DNA from: Pseudomonas fluorescens | GTDB taxonomy: Bacteria; Pseudomonadota; Gammaproteobacteria; Pseudomonadales; Pseudomonadaceae | Direction: 5' to 3' | DNA: 60,510 nt | Assembly: GCF_002837185.1 (NCBI RefSeq) | Contig: NZ_KZ478015.1 | Coordinates: 1-60,510 of the forward strand | Shown here: positions 8,957 through 15,745 of the stretch, in pieces | Position numbering within the stretch: position 1 is the stretch's first letter | Layout of the letters: each line of letters starts with the position of its first letter | The notes under the pieces: generated by a model | The model's database searches: none | The model's input: the letters and a program-made list of their open reading frames with translations, nothing else | Told to the model about the DNA's origin: nothing | Translations under genes and position numbers: made by a program

Positions 8957-9134
8957 GGTATTTCTCCGATAATCCTGCTCACCCAGCGCTTTATAAGAAG
9001 AGGTATTGGCTGGCATGGCTGCATGGGATGGACGTCCCGAATGCAATTGCGTAAGGCAGGTGCTGCCCAGGAAGTTCAGGGTGCGCGATTGTACGCAAGG
9101 TAAATGGGTGTTGCAAGGGGCCGTCTATCGCGCC

Positions 9135-9163
9135 TTGACACTGCGGGGTCAGGGTCCTAGCAT
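9135..9163 (+). promoter_or_regulatory. Predicted sigma-70 promoter of ispB
   Basis: A perfect -35 box TTGACA at 9135-9140, a 17-bp spacer and a -10 box TAGCAT at 9158-9163. It would start transcription about 25 bp upstream of the ispB ATG. This is read directly from sequence and is not experimentally confirmed. Confidence 0.75.
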
Positions 9164-9195
9164 GCCGCGCAACCCTTCTGGAGCGACTGTCGCTG

Positions 9196-10164
9196 ATGCA
9201 ACCCCAAGCTTTCTACCGCGCGGTCGCGGACGATTTTAGCGCCGTCGACGGCATCATCAAGCAGCAGCTGACGTCAAAAGTGCCGCTGGTCTCCAAAATT
9301 GGCGACTATATTACGTCGGCCGGCGGTAAGCGTCTGCGTCCTTTATTAGTGTTGCTGTGCGGCAAGGCCCTGGGCCGCGAAGGCGATGACCTGCGCCTGC
9401 TGGCCGCCACCATCGAATTCCTGCACACCGCCACCCTGCTGCATGACGACGTGGTCGACATGTCCGGCATGCGCCGTGGCCGCGAGACCGCCAATGCCAT
9501 GTGGGGCAACGCGCCGAGTGTACTGGTGGGCGACTTCCTGTACTCGCGCTCGTTCGAAATGATGGTTGAACTGGGCTCGATGCCGGTGATGAAGATTCTT
9601 TCACAGGCCACGCGCATCATCGCCGAAGGCGAAGTGCTGCAGCTGTCGAAGGTCCGCGACGCCAGCACCACCGAAGAAACCTACATGGAAGTGATTCGCG
9701 GCAAGACCGCGATGCTCTTCGAAGCCTCCACCCACAGCGCCGCGGCACTGTGCGGCGCCACCGCCGAACAGGCCGAAGCCCTGCGCACCTTTGGCGACCA
9801 CCTGGGCGTGGCGTTCCAACTGGTGGACGACCTGCTCGACTACAAGGGCGACGCCGAGACCCTGGGCAAGAACGTCGGTGACGACCTGGCCGAGGGCAAG
9901 CCGACCCTGCCGCTGATCTACACCATGCGCGAAGGCACGCCGGAGCAGGCTGCACTGGTGCGCAAGGCAATCCAGAAAGGCGGGATCGAAGACCTGGAGG
10001 CTATCCGTGCCGCCGTGGAGGCGTCGGGCTCGCTGGAGTACACCGCACAACTGGCGCGTGACTACGTGGCCCGTGCGATCAAGTGCCTGGAAGCCTTGCC
10101 CGCCAGCGAATACCGGGATGCCCTGGTTGAGCTGAGTGAGTTTGCGGTCGCCCGCACTCACTAA
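9196..10164 (+). CDS. ispB: All-trans-polyprenyl diphosphate synthase (ubiquinone side chain)
   Basis: Trans-prenyltransferase of 322 aa that elongates farnesyl diphosphate with isopentenyl diphosphate to make the ubiquinone tail (octaprenyl or nonaprenyl; Pseudomonas ubiquinone is usually Q-9). The first aspartate-rich motif DDVVD is at 84-88 and the second is in LVDDLLDYKGD near 210. The conserved GGKRLRP is at 43-49. The gene is divergent from rplU, the usual gammaproteobacterial arrangement, with a well-formed promoter directly upstream. A REPIN follows the stop codon. Confidence 0.96.
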   Translation: MQPQAFYRAVADDFSAVDGIIKQQLTSKVPLVSKIGDYITSAGGKRLRPLLVLLCGKALGREGDDLRLLAATIEFLHTATLLHDDVVDMSGMRRGRETANAMWGNAPSVLVGDFLYSRSFEMMVELGSMPVMKILSQATRIIAEGEVLQLSKVRDASTTEETYMEVIRGKTAMLFEASTHSAAALCGATAEQAEALRTFGDHLGVAFQLVDDLLDYKGDAETLGKNVGDDLAEGKPTLPLIYTMREGTPEQAALVRKAIQKGGIEDLEAIRAAVEASGSLEYTAQLARDYVARAIKCLEALPASEYRDALVELSEFAVARTH

Positions 10165-10185
10165 AATCACCAGCGACGCAGGACA

Positions 10186-10278
10186 ATGTGGGAGGGGGCT
10201 CGCCCCCGATAGCAGCAGGTCAGCCAACGTATAAGGTGGCTGACACGCCGCAATCGGGGGCAAGCCCCCTCCCACATT
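10186..10278. repeat. REPIN, GTGGGAGGGGGC family
   Basis: Two inverted REP copies (AATGTGGGAGGGGGCTCGCC at left, its inverse at right) enclose a spacer of about 45 bp. It lies between ispB and the yjdM-like gene, both on the plus strand. Confidence 0.92.
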
Positions 10279-10314
10279 TGGATGTCATACAGCCTGCAAG
10301 ACCACAAAACCCTA

Positions 10315-10320
10315 TATAAT
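10315..10320 (+). promoter_or_regulatory. Candidate -10 box for the yjdM-like gene
   Basis: A perfect TATAAT lies 38 bp upstream of the GTG start, just past the REPIN. No convincing -35 box is found at the expected distance, so this is a tentative promoter assignment. Confidence 0.45.
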
Positions 10321-10358
10321 GTGCGACTTTTAGCCATCCTGACTCCCAAGGAGCTTTA

Positions 10359-10700
10359 GTGAGCACGTTGCCACCCTGCCCGAAATGCAATTCCGAATAC
10401 ACCTACGAAGACGGCACCCAGTTGGTCTGCCCGGAATGCGCCCATGAATGGTCCGCCAATGGCGAGGCCGAAGTCGCGGGCGATGAAACCGTGAAGAAAG
10501 ACTCTGTGGGCAACGTCCTGCAGGACGGCGACACCATCACCGTGATCAAGGACCTCAAGGTCAAGGGCACCTCACTGGTGGTCAAGGTCGGCACCAAGGT
10601 CAAGAATATCCGCCTGTGCGACGGCGACCACGATATCGACTGCAAGATTGACGGCATCGGTCCGATGAAGCTCAAGTCCGAGTTCGTGCGCAAAGTCTGA
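10359..10700 (+). CDS. yjdM: YjdM/PhnA-type zinc-ribbon protein
   Basis: Small cytoplasmic protein of 113 aa. The N-terminal zinc ribbon has two CxxC pairs (CPKC at 7-10 and CPEC about 18 residues later). It is followed by a beta-rich PhnA-like C-terminal domain (KDSVGNVLQDGDTI, KDLKVKGTSLVVKVG). Despite its old name PhnA, this family is not the phosphonoacetate hydrolase, and its function is unknown. The start is a GTG at 10359, behind AAGGAG. There is no operon partner. Confidence 0.92.
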   Translation: MSTLPPCPKCNSEYTYEDGTQLVCPECAHEWSANGEAEVAGDETVKKDSVGNVLQDGDTITVIKDLKVKGTSLVVKVGTKVKNIRLCDGDHDIDCKIDGIGPMKLKSEFVRKV

Positions 10701-10816
10701 ATCTGCTGCATCCATCCCGCGCCGGCCGCGGGATGGCGCTTGGCCCTCCTGTTGACCTGTCTCAAATACCCACACAAAAAAATCGCAAACCGCCAATAGA
10801 TACTTGCTATTCTACG

Positions 10817-10835
10817 AATAAGAATTATTCTCATT
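10817..10835. promoter_or_regulatory. Predicted Fur box
   Basis: AATAAGAAT-T-ATTCTCATT is a 9-1-9 palindrome with a single mismatch, close to classical Fur boxes with the ATTCTCATT half-site seen at Pseudomonas iron-starvation promoters. It lies 23 bp before the downstream ATG, so iron-bound Fur should repress that gene. Confidence 0.8.
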
Positions 10836-10858
10836 GAAACCCATCAAGGAGAACGACC

Positions 10859-11116
10859 ATGACTTATTTGATAGATGCCTGGCTGGACCGCCCCCATCCT
10901 TACCTGCGGATCCTGCATCGGGAAACCGGCGAAGTCTGTGCGGTGCTTGAAGAAGAAGCGCTGAATGAACTGCAGGACCAGGGCGACCTGGACGTGAATG
11001 GCCTGAGCTCCAGTGAGCCTGGTGTGCTGAAGGAAGTGGTAAGGAATCTGTTTTTGTTCTGCTATGCCCGAGCGTTGCGCCCGGCGACGGAGCTTAATGG
11101 CAAGTTCCATCCATGA
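10859..11116 (+). CDS. Small conserved protein, probable iron-starvation-induced
   Basis: An 85-aa protein without signal peptide or membrane segment, starting at ATG behind AAGGAG. It resembles the P. aeruginosa hypothetical PA4570, which likewise lies beside the ispB/rplU region. Residues 10-45 are acidic (RILHRETGEVCAVLEEEALNEL, shortened here), and the C-terminus contains FLFCYARALRP. No domain of known function is recognised. The evidence for regulation is the near-perfect Fur box directly upstream. A role in iron-limited growth is inferred from that box alone. Confidence 0.8.
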   Translation: MTYLIDAWLDRPHPYLRILHRETGEVCAVLEEEALNELQDQGDLDVNGLSSSEPGVLKEVVRNLFLFCYARALRPATELNGKFHP

Positions 11117-11131
11117 AGAAACCGGCAAATC

Positions 11132-11163
11132 CCTGTTGGGGCGAACGTGTTCGCCCCAACAGG
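11132..11163. terminator. Perfect hairpin between convergent genes
   Basis: A perfect 14-bp stem (CCTGTTGGGGCGAA with its complement) closed by a CGTG loop lies between the small iron-regulated gene and fklB, which converge. There is no T-tract on either side, so it is a bidirectional hairpin rather than a textbook intrinsic terminator. Confidence 0.6.
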
Positions 11164-11179
11164 TAATCAACAACAGGTC

Positions 11180-11797
11180 TTACAGAACGTCGAGCAGCTC
11201 GACGTCGAATACCAGAACACTGTGCGGAGGAATGCTGCCAACACCTTGCGCGCCGTAAGCCAGTTCGCTCGGCACGTACAGGCGCCATTTGCTGCCGGCA
11301 TTCATCAGTTGCAGGGCTTCGGTCCAGCCGGCGATCACGCCGCCGACCGGGAATTCTGCAGGCTGACCGCGCTCGTAGGAGCTGTCGAACACAGTGCCGT
11401 CGATCAGCGTGCCGTGGTAGTGAGTGCGCACTTGATCTTCACGGGTCGGCTTGGCGCCATCACCGGCAGTCAATACTTCAAATTGCAGGCCGGAAGCCAG
11501 TGTGGTGATGCCGTCACGCTTGGCGTTTTCAGCCAGGAATGCCAGGCCCGCGCCTGCTGCGGCTTCAGCCTTGGCAGCGGCTTCGGCCTGCATGATTTCG
11601 CGGATCACTTTGAAGCTGGCCGCCATCTGTTCCTGGTCAACACGGCTTGGCTTGCCGCCGAACGCGTCGGTCAGGCCGGCCAGGATCGCGTCCAGGCTGA
11701 CGCCCGGCGGTGGGTTGTCGCGCAGTTGGTCGCCCAACTGACGGCCGATACCGTAGCTGACGCGGGTTTCGTCGGTGGACAGATTAACTTCGGACAT
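11180..11797 (-). CDS. fklB: FKBP-type peptidyl-prolyl isomerase
   Basis: Peptidyl-prolyl cis-trans isomerase of 205 aa. An N-terminal FKBP-N dimerisation region (residues 1-95, beginning MSEVNLSTDETRVSYGIGRQ) is followed by the catalytic FKBP domain with YHGTLIDGTVFDSSYERGQP, GVIAGWTEALQLM and YVPSELAYG, which line the proline pocket. No signal peptide precedes it, so it is cytoplasmic like FklB. The ATG at 11797 is preferred to the upstream frame opening at 11872. It converges with the small Fur-controlled gene across a perfect hairpin. Confidence 0.94.
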   Translation of the reverse strand: MSEVNLSTDETRVSYGIGRQLGDQLRDNPPPGVSLDAILAGLTDAFGGKPSRVDQEQMAASFKVIREIMQAEAAAKAEAAAGAGLAFLAENAKRDGITTLASGLQFEVLTAGDGAKPTREDQVRTHYHGTLIDGTVFDSSYERGQPAEFPVGGVIAGWTEALQLMNAGSKWRLYVPSELAYGAQGVGSIPPHSVLVFDVELLDVL

Positions 11798-11901
11798 GAA
11801 GAGGCTCCGCTGTAGGACAACGCTGTTTACTGCGCCATCCAGAACTAAAAGGGCCCGCAGACTAGCACACAAGACCGGCCCATGATCAGCCCCCTCCCCG
11901 G

Positions 11902-13125
11902 CTACCAGAGCGCCAGGTCGTAGGTCAGGTACAACCGGTAGTTGTCCCGGTCACTGGCATAAGTCGAGCGATAAGTGGCCTTACGCAACTCCACACCCAG
12001 GCCTTTGAACGTGCTGTCCTGGACCACATAGCGCAGATTCGTGTCGGACTCCCACTCACGCGCCTCCCGTCCCTTGAACTCGCCGTTTTGCCCTTTGTAG
12101 TAACGGGTCATGAAACTCAAGCCCGGCAGTACCGCCGCGAAGTCATAGTCGTAGCGCAGCATCCAGGTGTGTTCCCCGGCCTGAATGAACTTGCCCACGC
12201 CGGCGTTACTGAAGGAATACACGGTCGAGACGCTGGCATACGGCAACGCCGTCTCGCCGCTGACTTTCTGATAGCCAACACCCAGCGCCTGCGCGCCCAG
12301 GCGGTAAGTGAACAGACCGCTGAACATATCACTGTCGACCTCGCCGTTACGCGCTTCACCCGCTTGGTTGCTGATGAAGTAGCGCAAGTCACTGGTCAGC
12401 GTGCCGCTACCCAGCGGCTGCTTATGCACCAGGCCAAAGAATTGCTGGCGATAGAATTCGCGCATTTCACCGTAGTACCAGGTGGCGCTGAGCTTCGACG
12501 TAAAGGCATAAGTGGCGCCGGCAAAATCGAAGTCACTGCCCTTTTTTCCGCTGTAGCCCTGGGGATAAATATCCACACTGTCGGTGGAGTTACGCAGCTT
12601 GAATTGGTCCAGGTGCCCGGCGTGCAGGTACAGGTCGCGAAGGCCGGTGTATTGCACCTGGGTGCCCTGGAAGGTCTGCGGCAACAGGCGGCCATCGTTG
12701 TGCACCAGCAGCGGAATTTTCGGCAGTAACGTGCCGGTTTTCACCACCGCATCGCCCCAGCGCATTTTGGCCGTGACACCCAGGCTGGAAAATTCACTGG
12801 CCGCATGACCGTCGTCGTGCACGGGTAACAAGCCAGTACCGGCATGCGTCGGGCTGGAGTCCAGACGCAGGCCCGCCAGCCCCAAGGCATCCAGGCCAAA
12901 GCCCACGGCACCCTCGGTATAGCCTGACTGGAGGTTGAGCAGAAAACCCTGGGCCCATTCCTTGCGGTCTTCACCACCGTCGCGGTAACCGTCGTTGAAA
13001 TAGACGTTACGCAAGGTCAATCGGCCATGGGAATCCTCCCAGAAACCCTGGGCCATCAAGGCCGGTGACAGGCTCGTCAGCAGCCCCGCCGAGACCATTC
13101 CTCCCTTCGTGAAAAACTCACGCAT
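11902..13125 (-). CDS. OprD family outer-membrane porin
   Basis: Specific porin of 407 aa with a signal peptide ending near SPALMAQG (residue 25) and the family opening FWEDSHGRLTLRNVYFNDGYR in the mature part (shortened here). The remainder is an 18-strand type barrel ending YLTYDLALW, an aromatic C-terminus expected for Bam-dependent assembly. OprD porins take up basic amino acids, peptides or organic acids; which, here, is unknown. The ATG at 13125 fits the signal peptide better than the upstream frame opening. It is divergent from a LysR gene and near a carrier and a hydrolase, suggesting it admits their substrate. Confidence 0.93.
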   Translation of the reverse strand: MREFFTKGGMVSAGLLTSLSPALMAQGFWEDSHGRLTLRNVYFNDGYRDGGEDRKEWAQGFLLNLQSGYTEGAVGFGLDALGLAGLRLDSSPTHAGTGLLPVHDDGHAASEFSSLGVTAKMRWGDAVVKTGTLLPKIPLLVHNDGRLLPQTFQGTQVQYTGLRDLYLHAGHLDQFKLRNSTDSVDIYPQGYSGKKGSDFDFAGATYAFTSKLSATWYYGEMREFYRQQFFGLVHKQPLGSGTLTSDLRYFISNQAGEARNGEVDSDMFSGLFTYRLGAQALGVGYQKVSGETALPYASVSTVYSFSNAGVGKFIQAGEHTWMLRYDYDFAAVLPGLSFMTRYYKGQNGEFKGREAREWESDTNLRYVVQDSTFKGLGVELRKATYRSTYASDRDNYRLYLTYDLALW

Positions 13126-13234
13126 ACACCCTTCCTCAATGCCATGTTGTGTTTTTTTATGGGCAGTTGCACCGCGCGCCAGGCTGGACGGCATGTCGCG
13201 TTGGAGAGGACACTAACGGCTCGTCGACAGCCCC

Positions 13235-13247
13235 ACAACGTTATGCG
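13235..13247. promoter_or_regulatory. Shared operator-like motif, copy 1
   Basis: ACAACGTTATGCG, whose complement CGCATAACGTTGT matches the sequence at 14221-14233 at 12 of 13 positions. It overlaps the LysR-type repeat in the oprD/lysR gap. Confidence 0.55.
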
Positions 13248-13276
13248 AGAAGCGCATCAGGCTATGCGTGAAGCAC
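13242..13276. promoter_or_regulatory. Candidate LysR operator in the oprD/lysR gap
   Basis: Two direct repeats, TATGCGAGAAGCGC at 13242-13255 and TATGCGTGAAGCAC at 13263-13276 (12 of 14 identical), are spaced 21 bp, two helical turns. The first also contains ATGCG-N5-CGCAT, a T-N11-A inverted repeat typical of LysR recognition sites. They lie 34 bp before the lysR start. Confidence 0.65.
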
Positions 13277-13309
13277 CGGCCGCCCTTCCCAACCGACAGG
13301 AAAAACACG

Positions 13310-14206
13310 GTGAATCTCAAGCAACTCGAAGCCTTCAAGGCGATCATGTCCACGGGCTCGACCATCGGCGCCGCGACGCGCATGGGCCTCTCGCAATCGG
13401 CGGTCAGCCGCTTGCTGAGCCAGCTGGAAGAGCACTTGGGTTTTGCGTTGTTCCTGCGCAAGAAGGGCCGCCTGATGGCCACACCGGAAGCCGAGGAATT
13501 GCTCGCCGAAGTCGCCGGACTGGTGGATGGCATGCAGCGCATCCAGCGCCTGGCCGATGAAATGCGCGTAGGGCGCTCACGCAAAAGCCTGCTCAAGGTC
13601 GCAGTGCCCACCAGCATGACCCAGGAACTGTTGCCGCGCATCGTGGCGCAGTTTCTCAAGGGCCATGACGACACCGTCGTTGAGTTGTTGACCGGCTCCT
13701 ACGACATGATCGAGCGTGCAGTGCTGGACCGTTCGGCCGACCTGGGTTTTGTGCGCCTGCCCACGCAAATCCCTGATTTCGATGTCGAGCCGGTGCTGCA
13801 AACCGAAGGTGTCTGTGTAATGCCCGCCGAGCATCCGTTGACCCGTCACGCCTGCATCGAAGTGCAGCACCTGCGCAACGTGCCGCTGGTGATGCTCGGC
13901 CGGCAACGGGCGCTGCGGGCCGAGCTGAACCAGGTGTTTCGTGCCGCCAACCTCACGCCGCAGGTGCGGGTCGAGGTGCACTCGGTCGGGGCTGCGTGCA
14001 GCTTCGTGGCCGAGGGCCTCGGGGTGTCGATCGTCAATGGTCTGCTGGCCAGCCACTTCCTGCATTTGCCCATCGTCATCCGCCCGTTTCGCCCGGCGCT
14101 GCCCTACGCATTCGGCCTGGCGTTTCGCGCCAATGAGCCCAGGTCGCAACGGGTGAACGCGTTTGCCGAACACCTCAAGCAGCGTCTGGCCGCACAAAAC
14201 GCATAG
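13310..14206 (+). CDS. LysR family regulator of the porin/carrier/hydrolase locus
   Basis: LysR-type regulator of 298 aa: N-terminal winged helix-turn-helix (residues 1-60, NLKQLEAFKAIMSTGSTIGAA and LSQSAVSRLLSQLEEHLG) and a C-terminal periplasmic-binding-like effector domain. I take the GTG at 13310 as start, since it puts NLKQLEAF at the normal position; the ATG at 13268 would add 14 non-conserved residues. It is divergent from oprD and about 110 bp upstream of the YfcC-type carrier gene, so it probably controls both. The effector is unknown. Confidence 0.93.
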   Translation: MNLKQLEAFKAIMSTGSTIGAATRMGLSQSAVSRLLSQLEEHLGFALFLRKKGRLMATPEAEELLAEVAGLVDGMQRIQRLADEMRVGRSRKSLLKVAVPTSMTQELLPRIVAQFLKGHDDTVVELLTGSYDMIERAVLDRSADLGFVRLPTQIPDFDVEPVLQTEGVCVMPAEHPLTRHACIEVQHLRNVPLVMLGRQRALRAELNQVFRAANLTPQVRVEVHSVGAACSFVAEGLGVSIVNGLLASHFLHLPIVIRPFRPALPYAFGLAFRANEPRSQRVNAFAEHLKQRLAAQNA

Positions 14207-14220
14207 CCCAACCCACCTCA

Positions 14221-14233
14221 CGCATAACATTGT
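14221..14233. promoter_or_regulatory. Shared operator-like motif, copy 2
   Basis: CGCATAACATTGT in the gap between the LysR gene and the carrier gene, matching the complement of 13235-13247 at 12 of 13 bases. Confidence 0.55.
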
Positions 14234-14313
14234 CGTCGTAAAAACTTTGCCCTAGTGTCCGCCCCACACGTGTCACCCCTATAACAATAACGGCGCACGC
14301 CGGGGCCACCAGC

Positions 14314-15741
14314 ATGAGCGAATCCCAGAGCATCCCTACCCAAGCAGCGGTGGGAAATACCACGCAACGCAAGCAGATCAATCCCGCCATCATCCTGCTG
14401 AGCATCGTCCTGCTCGCAGTGGCGTTTACCTACGCGGTGAACTCGGGCACGTTCCAGCGCCAGAATGGCCTGGTGATACCGGGCTCTTACCAGGTCCTGG
14501 AAAAGCACGATTCCCTGGGCCAACTGTTCGCCCTGGAGCCGCGCAAAGCCGGCGATAGCGTGGCCCGCCCGGTGTCCCTGGTGGAAGGTTTCATGGCCAT
14601 TCCCCAGGGCATCGAGAAGCGTGCTGCGCTGATTTTCATGGTGCTGTTCATCGGCGGCATGTTCGGCGTGCTGAACAAGGCCGGGGTGATCGACGCCGGG
14701 CTGGAGCGCATGCTGGGTCTGACGCGGGGCAATATCTATGTGCTGGTGCCGTGCCTGATGCTGGTGTTTTCCGCCGGCAGTACCTTCATGGGACTGGCCA
14801 AGGAATTTATCCTGATCGTGCCGTTGATGGTCGCCATGGCCAACCGGCTGGGGCTGTCGAACCTGATCGGGCTGGCCATCGTCACGATCTCGGTGAAGAT
14901 CGGCTACCTGGCCTCAATCTCCAATCCGGTAGCGCTATCCGTCGCCCAGCCAATGGTCGGGCTACCGATCTTCAGTGGCCTGAGCATGCGCGTGCTTGCC
15001 TACTGCAGCTTCCTGCTGGTGGGAATCGCCTTCGTGCTGTGGAGCATTCGCAAGCACGGTTTCGATGCGACGGCGCAGATCACGTTCGAAAGTACACCGT
15101 TGCCCCTGCGCCATCTGATCAACCTGATCGTGCTGCTGACGGGTATCGCTTTGCTGGTCTACGCCTCCAACCGCTGGGGCTGGAAATACCATGAGCTGTC
15201 GGCGTTCTACCTGCTGCTGACGGTGGCCTTCAGTGTGATCGCCGGGCTCGGTGCGAGCGCTGCTGCCAGCGCCTTTGTCGATGGCATGAAGAAGGTGCTG
15301 ATCGCCGGCGTCCTGATCGGCCTGGCCACCGCGGTGGAAATCATCCTCAGTACCGGCCAGGTACTGGACACCATCGTCAACAGCCTGGCCAACCTGGTGG
15401 GTGACCACGGTCCGATTGTGTCGGCCTACGGCATGTTCTTCGCGCAGTTGGGGCTGGATGTGCTGATCCCGTCCACCTCAGGCCAGGCGGCGGTGACCAT
15501 GCCGATCTTCGGACCCTTGGGCCAGCTGTCCGGCGTCAGCCCACAGACCACGGTGTTCGCATTCTTGATGGGCAATGGCCTGACCAACATGATCACCCCT
15601 ACCTCCAGCGGCCTGCTGGTTCTATTGGCCACCGCCAATGTCGGCTGGGGCCAATGGGCGCGCTACATCCTGCCGCTGTTCCTGATCTACGCCGTACTGG
15701 CGATGGCGTTGCTAGCCATTGCGGTGACGAGCGGGTACTGA
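14314..15741 (+). CDS. YfcC family integral membrane carrier
   Basis: Membrane transporter of 475 aa with about 12 predicted transmembrane segments, of the YfcC/DcuC-related C4-dicarboxylate-carrier superfamily. Features are the FMAIPQGIEKRAALIFMVLFIGG block, the central GSTFMGLAKEFILIVPL, and the C-terminal pair DVLIPSTSGQAAVTMPI and GLTNMITPTSSG, whose repeated S/T-S-G motifs form the substrate site in the related transporters (all shortened). Homologues are variously annotated as dicarboxylate, short-chain fatty acid or peptide carriers. The next gene, a CocE-type hydrolase, begins 4 bp past its stop, so they are co-transcribed and probably import and hydrolyse the same compound. Confidence 0.88.
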   Translation: MSESQSIPTQAAVGNTTQRKQINPAIILLSIVLLAVAFTYAVNSGTFQRQNGLVIPGSYQVLEKHDSLGQLFALEPRKAGDSVARPVSLVEGFMAIPQGIEKRAALIFMVLFIGGMFGVLNKAGVIDAGLERMLGLTRGNIYVLVPCLMLVFSAGSTFMGLAKEFILIVPLMVAMANRLGLSNLIGLAIVTISVKIGYLASISNPVALSVAQPMVGLPIFSGLSMRVLAYCSFLLVGIAFVLWSIRKHGFDATAQITFESTPLPLRHLINLIVLLTGIALLVYASNRWGWKYHELSAFYLLLTVAFSVIAGLGASAAASAFVDGMKKVLIAGVLIGLATAVEIILSTGQVLDTIVNSLANLVGDHGPIVSAYGMFFAQLGLDVLIPSTSGQAAVTMPIFGPLGQLSGVSPQTTVFAFLMGNGLTNMITPTSSGLLVLLATANVGWGQWARYILPLFLIYAVLAMALLAIAVTSGY

Positions 15742-15745
15742 ATCG

